From the NCBI GenBank assembly GCA_907163375.1, contig CAJQUW010011052.1:124001-188000 (forward strand): a stretch of DNA of 64,000 nt, in the 5' to 3' direction. Both the position numbers and the translations under genes were made by a program. The DNA is from Prostheceraeus crozeri. Lineage: Eukaryota > Platyhelminthes > Polycladida > Euryleptidae. This document shows, one piece after another, positions 1 through 7,945 of the stretch; within the stretch, counting starts at the first letter, position 1; each line of letters starts with the position of its first letter. A model generated the notes under the pieces. That model was given only the letters and a program-made list of their open reading frames with translations. It did not search any database and was not told the DNA's origin.

Positions 1-109
1 ATTTTTCAGTACATAATTCCTGTTCGTATAGCATCTAGTGCAGCTCTATTTTCTATATTCATTTCTTTTTTTCCTATTTTTTATATGAGAAAAAATGCTT
101 CAGACTTCA

Positions 110-520
110 GACTAGTCCGACAATCATTTGAGTGTTTTATACCTCTGTAGCACCTCCGGACTACTACGGTCTATTTAGTCTGAGGCTTAAATGAAGGCAA
201 GGCACTCAAGTGAGTGTCGGACTGATCGAAGCTTAAAAGAGGATAAGGGACTCAAGTGAGTGTATGGACTTAACCTCCGGACTATTACGGAAATCAATCA
301 ATCAATCTATCAATCTATCAATCATTCTATTTAGTCCGAGGCTTAAAAGAAGACAAGAGATTCAAGTAACTGTATGGACTTGACCTCCGGACTATTACAG
401 GTACAAAGTTAATTACGCTAATGACGAAGATGTTACGTTCTATTTAGTCCGAGGCTTAAAAGAAGACAAGAGATTCAAGTAACTGTATGCACTTGACCTC
501 CGGACTATTACAGATGCAAA
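110..520. repeat. Tandem repeats at left edge of copy 1
   Basis: Two almost identical units at about 325-400 and 438-513 begin with TTCTATTTAGTCCGAGGC and end with CCTCCGGACTATTACAG; more degenerate units lie at 120-285. A short ATCA/ATCT simple repeat sits at 294-325. The unit ends resemble the ends of the dispersed repeat at 35.3-35.9 and 44.2 kb (GCCGGACTATTAC). No coding potential seen. Confidence 0.65.
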
Positions 521-526
521 AGTTAA

Positions 527-1194
527 TTACTCATGACAAATTGTTACATGACGTGCGAAGTTTCTCTTCATTACAACTTTGTTACAGTTATTACATCTCA
601 CTTGTGCTTTTAAGCATTCTTTACATTGGTATTTGCTATCGTAAAATTCTGTTTTGGGTTTAAGAATTTCACAACTAGTACATTTACGTGTGTTAATTGT
701 ACATGACTTAGAATGATTAGTAAAACCCTGGGCAGTGAAATATTTATTACAATTCAAACATTGTCTATCTTTTATTTTTGGTTGTGTTGGTAATTGACAT
801 CTTTTTTGATGACGTGCAAAATTCTTAGATGTTATTTCTTTTCCACATTCAGCACACGTTCTTTTACTGGTTGCGACTGTTCTAGCATTTGTTGTTGTAG
901 CATTTGTTGTTGTAGCATTTGTTGTTGTAACATTTGTTGTTGTAGCATTTGTTGTTCTACTGGTTGGTGCTGTTGTAACTGTTGTAAGTGTTGCACTGGG
1001 TGTGCTGTTGCATGTACTGGAGATGCAGTTGCATGTACTACTTTCACATGCTTATTTAATAATGCTTTGTTATGGAATGGCGCATTACAGATTTCACATA
1101 GAACCTTGGTTCTGCCAACTTTGTTGGATAGAAGCTTGGCTCCACCAACTTCTTCTTCGAAACGTGGGGCTTCAAATTCCTCGTTAGATAACAT
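527..1194 (-). pseudogene. Multi-zinc-finger protein, one frameshift
   Basis: Read on the minus strand from an ATG at 1194, the product has an acidic start, one C2H2-type finger (CEIC...H...H), a glutamine-rich stretch with a tandem MLQQQ repeat, and then four further Cys-rich modules: two CxxC...H...C units, one CxxC/CxxC unit and a last CNNC...H...C unit ending at 527. The frame changes once near 850-870, so two open frames together make one gene. Such zinc fingers usually bind nucleic acid. It is divergent to the fibre-like gene with only 17 bp between the starts. Copy 2 has an unrelated gene (55340-56710) in this position. A longer start at 1251 would overlap the neighbour and is less likely. 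Function is inferred from the motifs only. Confidence 0.65.
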
Positions 1195-1211
1195 ATTTTT
1201 AAACAGAAAAA

Positions 1212-1949
1212 ATGATGTTGACAAATGTTGGAGGAGGTGCTTACATTTCAAATAATCAAGAATCAGAAATAGACCTAGACAACTATATCATGAAAACTGG
1301 AGACGTTTTAATAGGACCGTCACATCTTTCTATTCTTCCACAACAAAATACTGAATTAACAAATAAAGAATATGTTGATAGACAGGTGGCTCCACTAATA
1401 AATGAATTATAGTTGCTAAAACTTAATGACAAATCATTAACAAAAAAATTATTAAAACTTGATAAAAAGAATCAAGATCTAGAAATAGATACATCAACAC
1501 TTCATAAAAAAATAACAAAACAAACAAAGATTGTGATCCTATTATCAATAACTTTAAGGGGTGCCATTATAAAGAATACAAATCAAAATAAACAACTGAA
1601 AGAAGAGTTAGTCAAAGTCACCGAAAATAATCAAAAATTATTGCAACATTTGCAACAACTGCAATCTACATTCCAAAAAAGTGTTGATGAATTGAGTACC
1701 AGAATTACACAACAAGTGCAGTTCATGAAAAATTGGATAAATGAAGTAAAAACACTTAATCAAAAAGTTAGTGATAAAGCACAATTGAATGCTCTTAAAA
1801 CGGCGTTGAAGATTAACCAGGAGAAAATGCAAGTTAATAGAAAAGAAATTAAAGTACATCACACGCTGCTTGACGCAATAGATAAAGTGCAACAGAAAAT
1901 TAATAAAGTTATCACGAAGTTGTTGTCCATTCACACACGTAAATCTTGA
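1212..1949 (+). pseudogene. Fibre-like coiled-coil protein, copy 1
   Basis: Homologous to the gene at 56757-57643. A conserved N-terminal segment (LTNVGGGAY...) leads into a motif ending NKEYVD that resembles the 'A.KKYVD' repeat of phage tail-fibre proteins. The remainder is a long, lysine- and leucine-rich heptad region typical of a trimeric coiled coil. One in-frame TAG at 1410-1412 breaks it; copy 2 has a lysine codon there. Copy 1 is shorter in the coiled coil than copy 2. A virion fibre or scaffold role is an inference from architecture and position next to the capsid genes. The start is placed at the ATG after an A-rich leader, as in the other genes of this element. Confidence 0.6.
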
Positions 1950-2046
1950 TCAGACCATAGGTCCTCAGCTTACTAACCTATAGAACTTTGTCCAAAGGCT
2001 TTAGCCTATCGACGAAGTCTTGGGTTTTCTAACCTATCCTAACCAT
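1950..2046. repeat. Left inverted repeat bounding the MCP block
   Basis: This spacer, which just overlaps the MCP stop, shares phrases with the reverse complement of 3876-3962: TCTTGGGTTTT, CTAACCTATAGAACTTTG, AGGCTTTAGCC and AGGTCCTCAG. The same leader occurs once in copy 2 at about 57641-57706, in front of the gene at 57743. The pair encloses the inverted MCP cassette of copy 1. Confidence 0.75.
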
Positions 2047-3365
2047 TTTTCCATTAAGAATTTCAATTGAATATTCTACATCTTCTACTAATAAACCACA
2101 AGCCATCAATGATGTTGTGGAATTTGTCTTTTCAATATTAATTGTAACATCACAACCAGTCTTGATAATATCTTCAGATTGCGCACTTAAATCAAAGCAG
2201 AAAACAGGACATAAATTCTTCCAATCTACAGGAGTTTATTGTGCTTCAACTCCAAATTGTCGACATAGATTTCTATAAGCGTCATATCCTTCCATGAATT
2301 GATTATTTGAGTTATCAAATCTTAATGGATCGATGGTATAACGTAATTGATTTCATGCAATTTGTAAACTTCTAATTGAATTAATATGGAAAAGACTATT
2401 GTTCTTATCAAAACTAGGTGTTTCATTCTTTTGAAAAGCGAGTAAAAAACATCTTGGAGTATTCGATGTCCTTGTGAAATGCCAGTTAAATCTTTGTTCA
2501 GTAAAAGTGACAGAACTCGCAGTACGCTTCATAAAACTTACTGGAATTGGTTTATTAGTATTTAATCGTTTCGTAATAGTTAATTCAACCTCTAAACTAG
2601 GAGTAATATGCTTTATCCACCATTCAAATCCATCAATTTTTAAATATGCTTTCTTCCCAGCCTTTCCATAAAATATTGATTCATTATATACAGTGCGATG
2701 AATTATTAATTTGAACTTTAATTGATATGATATTTTATTGTAATCTAAACACCCGAATAATGGAGACAATGACCAATCAATAGTTTGTTTACTTTTATTA
2801 TTAAAATTACGTCTTTCTTTATATATGCATTATTATTTGTTTTATTTAAATGTTTTGCACTATTTTCTACATCTTTCGCAATTCCTGCTGCGTTTGTTCC
2901 AGCGTGAGTTAAATCATCTATAATTATACCATCATTATTATCTGGAAACCTACCTTCGATTTCATGCATTTTAGTATTTTCACCTATTGTAACAAATCGA
3001 AGCATCGAATCAATAATACCTGGAGAATCACTTATTGTTTCTATATTTTGATTTGCAACATCTAAACGCATTTGTGTAAATAATCTTGGGAAGAAATAGT
3101 TTTCTAATGTAATATTATCCGTAGCAGGTAATGGTGTTGTAAAATTAGCATCAGAATATAGAGAATATTCACAGTGTAAAAATGAATCGGGCAAATATGA
3201 ATAACTTTGCTGATTATCAACTTCAAAAGTTAAATCACCTCCAGTATTCACTCTTCCTGAAGATCCAGGATTCATAGCAAATCTTATAAAGTCATTCTTT
3301 TTTTGATTATAACTGACAAACGGGGGATCGTCTAATCTAAATTTGCTTTCGATCAGAGTTGACAT
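2029..3365 (-). pseudogene. MCP: Polinton major capsid protein (hexon-like), copy 1
   Basis: The product matches the MCP of copy 2 along its whole length (about 440 codons) and carries the features of the Polinton double-jelly-roll capsid protein: an N-terminal 'DDPPFVSYNQ' region, a strand-rich first domain ending near 'MLRFVTIGE', a second domain with 'ISYQLKFKLIIHR' and 'WWIKHITPSLE', and a C-terminal 'LCPVFCFDLSAQSEDI' block. It is broken by a frameshift near 2800-2820, by a stop after the '...IRSLQIA' segment at 2353-2355, and by a further stop within the last 110 codons. It lies on the minus strand while its copy 2 equivalent is on plus; see the inverted repeats at 1950 and 3876. Identification rests on the family pattern and is strong; it is a non-functional copy. 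Confidence 0.85.
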
Positions 3366-3397
3366 TATATTTTTCATTAGAAAAAATCAGTTTGGTA

Positions 3398-3833
3398 CTA
3401 GAATTTTGCTAATCCATTTTCTCTCATTTCTTCAATTGTTTTTTCATCATGTTTACTTTCCATCTTCGCTAATTGTGCAATATTGTTTTTTGTTTCCTCT
3501 GAGAGCTTTTATCTTTTTGTAGTTCCTTAGCATCATTCCTAAGTTTACGAATACAGCTTGTAGTTGTTTTAATTCGTTTCGTGACTTAACAGCATTCGAT
3601 ATTGCACTAGCTGTACTACCTATAGTACCTGCTCCTTTAGCAGCAGATGAAATCAAATCTTTATTATTTTTAATCAAGTTAACGATACTTCTAATACCAG
3701 AAAAGATACCAGCCCCTTCTTTTTGAATTGTTTCTACACTGTCATAATGGTACACAGGTTTCATAGATGGTTCGCTCGCAATTTTTTGATTTGAAGTAAA
3801 ATGTTTAAGATTGTGTTTATAAATGATAGGCAT
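3398..3833 (-). pseudogene. Small hydrophobic virion-type protein, copy 1
   Basis: Homologue of the gene at 57743-58309. It opens with MPIIYKHNLKHF, then a glycine- and alanine-rich amphipathic or hydrophobic stretch (EGAGIFSGIRSIVNLIKNN, AAKGAGTIGSTASAISNAV), then a charged helical tail that ends NGLAKF. A frameshift near 3510-3540 breaks the tail. Copy 1 lacks three GC-rich in-frame segments that are present in copy 2, so copy 1 shows the uninterrupted form. The composition is like minor virion proteins that disturb membranes (adenovirus pVI is a functional analogy), but I cannot show homology. It lies directly upstream of MCP in the same orientation, and both are inverted together. Confidence 0.6.
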
Positions 3834-3875
3834 TTTTAGGATTAAATTTGACTTTTTGGAAAAATATTTACGTTT

Positions 3876-3962
3876 ATGATTAGTTAGTAACCTGAGGACC
3901 TTTGGTCTGACCGGCTAAAGCCTCTGAACAAAGTTCTATAGGTTAGAAAAACCCAAGACTAT
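3876..3962. repeat. Right inverted repeat bounding the MCP block
   Basis: Reverse-complement partner of 1950-2046, containing AGGACCTTTGGTCTGACC, GGCTAAAGCC and CTATAGGTTAG. Several short self-complementary units are visible (GGTCAGACCAAAGGTCC; GGCTTTAGCC). It is the leader of the gene at 3398-3833 and ends just before the pX-like gene. Confidence 0.75.
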
Positions 3963-3979
3963 AAATTTTTTATTAAAAA

Positions 3980-4453
3980 ATGGTGCAACTGAATAATAAA
4001 ACTGTTGAATTAAAACTACGTAACATCATTGACAAAAATACACCGAAAACTATTACGGTTGACAAAAAGAAGTATTACATAAGTAAACCAATAATAGAGA
4101 ATATTCAATTACAAGAAGAAAAGAATGGAGGAATTTTACCATTAATTCCTCTAATAATAGGAGGTATAGCAGCAGCAGGAAGTGTTGCAGGCGGGACAGC
4201 TGGTATTGTCCAGGCAGTAAATAAAAATAAATCAGAGAAGGCAGCATTAGAAGAACAAAAACGACATAATCGAGAGTTAGAGAAAGCGGCAAGGGGTGAG
4301 GGAATAGTAGATAATTTCATTAGTAAATTAAATTTAGCTAATGAAGGGAAACGAGTTCTTAAAAATGTACTACATAATATTGATGATTTAATTGAAATAA
4401 AAGAAACTAAAGATGGATCTGGCATATATCTAAATCCTAGTATGGTACGTTAA
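3980..4453 (+). CDS. pX-like membrane/core protein, copy 1 (intact)
   Basis: 157 codons, open throughout. The N-terminal third is basic (KTITVDKKKYYISKP); the middle has a conserved hydrophobic glycine/alanine segment (LPLIPLIIGGIAAAGSVAGG, about residues 53-72); the C-terminal half is charged and helical and ends with GSGIYLNPSMVR. This is the widespread small Polinton virion protein with a 'LPLIPLIIG' core, compared by others with adenovirus core/membrane proteins; the exact role is not established. The copy 2 equivalent at 60032-60514 has one in-frame stop. The start follows the typical leader TTTTTATTAAAAAATG. It lies between the inverted MCP block and PLA2. Confidence 0.7.
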   Translation: MVQLNNKTVELKLRNIIDKNTPKTITVDKKKYYISKPIIENIQLQEEKNGGILPLIPLIIGGIAAAGSVAGGTAGIVQAVNKNKSEKAALEEQKRHNRELEKAARGEGIVDNFISKLNLANEGKRVLKNVLHNIDDLIEIKETKDGSGIYLNPSMVR

Positions 4454-4468
4454 TATTTAATCTTTAAA

Positions 4469-4877
4469 ATGAGCGAAGTGGACTCCTTGAATTTGAATAA
4501 CTTAAGAATTTCAAATCTAGATCTAATGGATTATCTCTTAAAAGTACATAGAACCTCAAATTGTCAGCACACCGGAGGTGACATACAAAAGCATTAGAAA
4601 AATTTCCTGGTTTTATTTGGAGTAAATATTCGAAAGAGAAACATCTACCTGGACATAATTTTACTGGCCCCTGCACAAGATTAGATTTAAGATTAAACGA
4701 TGATAATAAACCTAGAGAAAATAGTAAACCAATAAATAGAGTAGATGCAGCAGCTTATAGACATAATTTGGCATACAGAGACATGATTATATAGCTTCTA
4801 GACATGTAGCTGATAAGATAATGATTCAGGAATTAGATGGTACTCAGAATCCTTCCTTTTGAGAAAGAATTGAAAGA
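4469..4877 (+). pseudogene. Phospholipase A2-like protein, copy 1, degenerate
   Basis: Corresponds to 60554-60970 of copy 2. Segments matching its Gly-Gly-Asp-Ile-Gln region, the N-R-V-D-A-A-A-Y-R-H segment of the catalytic site and the C-terminal 'ERIERMFVKKALQAK' are present, but frameshifts near 4590 and 4780 and a TGA at 4861-4863 destroy the frame. The final segment reads directly into integrase in the same frame, as in copy 2. The family is the parvovirus VP1-type PLA2 found in Polintons and related viruses, which hydrolyses phospholipid during entry. Confidence 0.7.
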
Positions 4878-5726
4878 ATGTTTGTTAAGAAAGCTCTACA
4901 AGCAAAAATGCTTTTTGGTCAGGGGATAGATGAAACCTACGCGTCCGAAATTCACAAGGAATACAGAAAGCCGAAATATCTATTGAAGGTAAAAGTATTT
5001 AATAAAGATGATATTTGGAGTGCAGATCTAATAAATATTCCTAATGAAAGAGGGTTTAAATACGCATTGACCGTTATAGATTTATATACACGATACGCTT
5101 GGGCAAAGCCTTTAAGAAACAAAAGTGGTCTTTCAGTTAAATATATGTTTGAAGAAATCTTTAAAGAAAATAATAGAACGCCAAAAAAATTGTTTGTTGA
5201 TAAAGGGTCGGAGTTTTATAACCGAAATGTCAGGCCACTATTTGAAACTGTTTATTCCACAGAAAATGCAGGAAAGGCTGTAGTAATAGAGCGATTTAAT
5301 AGAACGCTAAAAGGTAAGATCTTCAAGAAATTTACTGAGCAAGGTAGTCAGAAATGGTTGAAGATACTACCAGGCATTGTAGATGAGTACAATAATAAAG
5401 TTCATTCAGGTATTGAAGAAACTCCAAAGAATGCTTCTGACGATCCTGATTTAATACGAAAGAAAATATTCGAAAATAATTATTCGAATGAGAATAATCC
5501 GAATGTACAGAAACGTAAGCCGAAATTTAAAATTGGAGATAGGGTACGAATATTTAAGTATAAAAGTAAATTTGAAAAAGGTTTTGTTGGCTATTGGACT
5601 AAAGAGATATTTGAAGTTTGTAAAATAAATCAAACTTATCCGATTACTTACGAAATCAAAGATTTAGATGTTCAGGAAATCCCTGGCAGATTTTATCAAA
5701 ACGAATTACAACGAAGTGATTTTTAA
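4878..5726 (+). CDS. INT: Retroviral-type integrase, copy 1 (open frame)
   Basis: 282 residues, uninterrupted. The rve core is recognisable: first Asp in IWSADL, second Asp in LFVDKGSEFY, catalytic Glu in VVIERFNR. The Asp-Glu spacing is about 30, a few residues shorter than the usual D35E, and copy 2 shares this. Downstream is a conserved C-terminal region 'KFKIGDRVRIFKYKSKFEKG' typical of Polinton integrases of this type. The first 25 residues belong to the end of the PLA2-type protein, and no Zn-binding HHCC domain is seen. Integrase inserts the element's linear DNA into host chromosomes. The stop codon overlaps tail-to-tail the stop of the protease gene on the other strand. Confidence 0.9.
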   Translation: MFVKKALQAKMLFGQGIDETYASEIHKEYRKPKYLLKVKVFNKDDIWSADLINIPNERGFKYALTVIDLYTRYAWAKPLRNKSGLSVKYMFEEIFKENNRTPKKLFVDKGSEFYNRNVRPLFETVYSTENAGKAVVIERFNRTLKGKIFKKFTEQGSQKWLKILPGIVDEYNNKVHSGIEETPKNASDDPDLIRKKIFENNYSNENNPNVQKRKPKFKIGDRVRIFKYKSKFEKGFVGYWTKEIFEVCKINQTYPITYEIKDLDVQEIPGRFYQNELQRSDF

Positions 5727-6148
5727 TTATCATTATTCCTTTCTGACATAATATCTAGAAATGTTACTCCTTCCTGTAATTTCAATAAAACATAAAAACA
5801 TAATTGTCCACAGTAAGTTGTTCCTGGTTTTTGAATTTGAAATGTATTATAAATTCCATTTCCAAGTAATTCTTTGACTTCATTTGTAGGTGGAAGTCCA
5901 TAAGAGTCAAAATAGTAATTATCTCCGTTTTTACTAGAGATACCTGCTGACTAATGTACTCCTTTTTGATCTGACGTGTGGAGATTTGTTACGAAATTTA
6001 CAGTTGGCTTATTTTTGATCAATTGTAATTCGTCTCTCATTAGGACATGAAAATTCTTTATTCCTATTCGATTAGCGATTTTCTTTAGATCAAAATTCGT
6101 AGTTGTTTGCGTTCCATATAATTTAAAGAACTCAGTCAGACTTGTCAT
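5723..6148 (-). pseudogene. PRO: Adenain-like cysteine protease, copy 1, one nonsense codon
   Basis: 141 codons plus stop in one frame. The catalytic triad of the adenovirus-type maturation protease is readable in order: His in DQKGVH (residue 65), Asp in YYFDSYG (81) and Cys in TYCGQLC (113). The only break is an amber codon right after the catalytic His, at 5951-5953, where copy 2 has a tryptophan codon (GVHWSAG), so this is a single TGG to TAG change. The protease would cleave capsid precursor proteins during virion maturation. It is shorter than adenovirus protease (about 200) but in the range of Polinton proteases. It is convergent with integrase, overlapping by four bases. Confidence 0.85.
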
Positions 6149-6483
6149 TTTTCATAAAATATATTGGTTCTATTATATTTCCGTAAATGTGAAATTAAAA
6201 ACAACACATGGATATTTCAATTTGGGTAGTATATTTCCAAAATGCATCTGCACAAGTCGGCAAATATTGCACGAATATGTATATTATGAATTTTCGTTCT
6301 ACAGTAAAATGAAATAAAATCAGCTACTGCTATCTAACTTCTTACAACAATCGTCTACTAACTGTAATATTACAAATTGCATGAACGATATGTCCACGCG
6401 TGGACAAGGTTTCATTGGATGAGAGAAAAATGACGTCATATAACAACATAATGAAAATGATTGATAACAGAAGAGTTGAATAA
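6149..6483. other. Spacer, no gene seen
   Basis: 335 bases between the protease start and the next minus-strand frame. AT-rich, no repeat or frame that I can support; presumed upstream region of the protease. Confidence 0.4.
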
Positions 6484-6801
6484 TCAATTACTCCAAAAAC
6501 ACTCATCTTGTGAAAGACACTGCTCCAAGATTGAAAGATTAGTTTTTAACAGTCGTATAGGAAGCGAGACTCTACAAAGAGTCTGAAATTTATGTGCCAG
6601 GTTTGCCAATTTCATTGCGAAGCTCAATTCAGTTCGTGAATAGTTAATATTGTTATGTTTTAAGAGATATGTGAAATCTCCTTTATTTTTCTCACACAAG
6701 GATAATATATGATTGGCGTGTTTTCCAATAAAAATTTTACATGTGACACTCAAAAGATGGCTTTGCTTTTCGTATTTTAAGTGTTGTTTCAAAGAATTCA
6801 C
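6484..6801 (-). CDS. Small helical protein of copy 1, unknown
   Basis: 105 residues, open and predicted helical. The segment 'KIFIGKHANHILSLCEKNKGDF' followed by '...SRTELSFAMKLANLAHKF' is reminiscent of the phage/plasmid helical domain with pattern 'IG..L...K....GxF...........SR.....M.LA' (DUF3102-like), but the match is weak and made by eye. It lies in the right arm of copy 1, between protease and terminal repeat, where copy 2 carries an unrelated gene. Real gene status is probable because of position, the same orientation as its neighbours and lack of stops; function is unknown. Confidence 0.4.
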   Translation of the reverse strand: MNSLKQHLKYEKQSHLLSVTCKIFIGKHANHILSLCEKNKGDFTYLLKHNNINYSRTELSFAMKLANLAHKFQTLCRVSLPIRLLKTNLSILEQCLSQDECFWSN

Positions 6802-6863
6802 TGACGTTGAATGTCCCCCTTCGGTTCTTTAAAATATTCCACTGATTCGATGAATGTATGACG

Positions 6864-7151
6864 TTAAACAACACTTTCCTTCAACTGTTTTGTAAATGTT
6901 TCGATTCTGAAAGGAAGTGCTGCTTCCTTCGTTGCTTTGGCTGCGAGTTTCCGTTTTTCTTTGTATTCTTTTCGAGCAGAACGTATAGCGTCAGGATTGA
7001 AGAGTAGAGGCGCCTTCTTCACTTCCTTATCTATATATGAAAAGTATTCAGAATGTTTCTCCAGTGGAATGAACATCTCCGCAATATTTTTGAAGAACTG
7101 TGGAAGTACCGTTGCTATGTTAGCTTGGTGTTCAACGACTGCTTGACTCAT
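6864..7151 (-). CDS. Small basic protein of copy 1, unknown
   Basis: 95 residues with an ATG start at 7151. The N-terminal half is mildly hydrophobic and helical (ANIATVLPQFFKNIAEMFIP); the second half is lysine-rich and alanine-rich (RKEYKEKRKLAAKATKEAA), which suggests a nucleic-acid or membrane contact. I do not recognise a family. It is transcribed in the same direction as the gene at 6484-6801 with 62 bases between. No counterpart in copy 2. Confidence 0.4.
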   Translation of the reverse strand: MSQAVVEHQANIATVLPQFFKNIAEMFIPLEKHSEYFSYIDKEVKKAPLLFNPDAIRSARKEYKEKRKLAAKATKEAALPFRIETFTKQLKESVV

Positions 7152-7452
7152 GATTGACGGAGAAATTAGTACAAATCACTATGTTCAAAATATAAAAATA
7201 ACGTAATTAAAGATAGTGGAACGATGAGAGCAAGCAGATGATAAGTGTTGATTGAAATAATATCACAACAATATGAGCACACGATACAATGACAGAAGAG
7301 AGAGAAATGAACTTTAGTAGCAACTTTGTCACCGTTGTCATAACAATCTTCAACCTGATGACAGTTTGCAGTTGTTTTGTCGTCATGTGAGTGCGCTGGC
7401 AAGAATTAAAACAACTTGCCTAACGTAGTCGTACAATTAAAATCTCATTGTT
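7152..7452. other. Spacer, no gene seen
   Basis: 301 bases between the small basic gene and the truncated membrane-protein gene. It holds only short frames that look accidental. Confidence 0.35.
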
Positions 7453-7731
7453 TCACAGAGCTGTAACAACAACAGGAATTGTAAGAACGCCGGATGAAAT
7501 GACAATAGTGAGAGCGCCTAAAGAAAATGTTAACAATACGCCAACGCCTTGTGTCACATTCTTAACTCTCGTCCATCTCTTTCTTAATCTATCATAATGA
7601 TCTAGTCTAAGTAATAATTGGGATTCTTTATCTTTCATGTATCTGACTCTATCTGCACACTTTGCTTTATCCATTTGTTCCAATATCGTATATAAAGGAG
7701 CTGATGGTTCTTTTGTTTTTTCATCTTCCAT
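7453..7731 (-). pseudogene. Truncated membrane-protein gene inside right terminal repeat, copy 1
   Basis: From the ATG at 7731 the product matches the first ~100 codons of the membrane protein at 47597: 'DRVRYMKDKESQLLLRL', 'RWTRVKNVTQGVG' and the hydrophobic 'LGALTIVISSGVLTIPVVV'. It then stops at a TGA right after 'VTAL', exactly where the right-end fragment of copy 2 (about 63711) also loses similarity. I read this as the inner edge of the terminal inverted repeat cutting through the gene, not as an independent gene. Confidence 0.75.
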
Positions 7732-7817
7732 TTTTAAATGAATATTTTTGTTCATATTAAATTTTTGTAATTATCATTATTTTATTATACATTTTTATTA
7801 CATTTGGGTTATAAACA

Positions 7818-7945
7818 TTTTTTCCTCATTTGTATTTTTATAAATTTCAGGAGCGTTCCTATTTTAGTATTTTTCCCATTTGTATTTTTATAAATTTAAG
7901 GTACTTTCCTATTTTCTGTATTTTTCCCATTTTCGCATCTATTTT
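7818..7945. repeat. ~52-bp tandem repeat, probable terminal-repeat minisatellite of copy 1
   Basis: Two and a half units starting with TTTTTCC(T)CATTTGTATTTT at about 7817, 7869 and 7920. Position outside the truncated membrane gene parallels the 34-bp tandem units of the copy 2 terminal repeats, but the unit sequence differs. Confidence 0.55.

Noticed and set aside
794-1255. Cysteine-rich 153-residue plus-strand protein
   Set aside because: Shadow of the Gln/Leu-rich repeat of the zinc-finger gene on the other strand (CTG/CAG-type codons read as Cys/Cys).
4878-5726. Retrovirus or LTR-retrotransposon integrase
   Set aside because: No gag, protease-RT or LTR nearby; PLA2, adenain-like protease and MCP neighbours define a Polinton.
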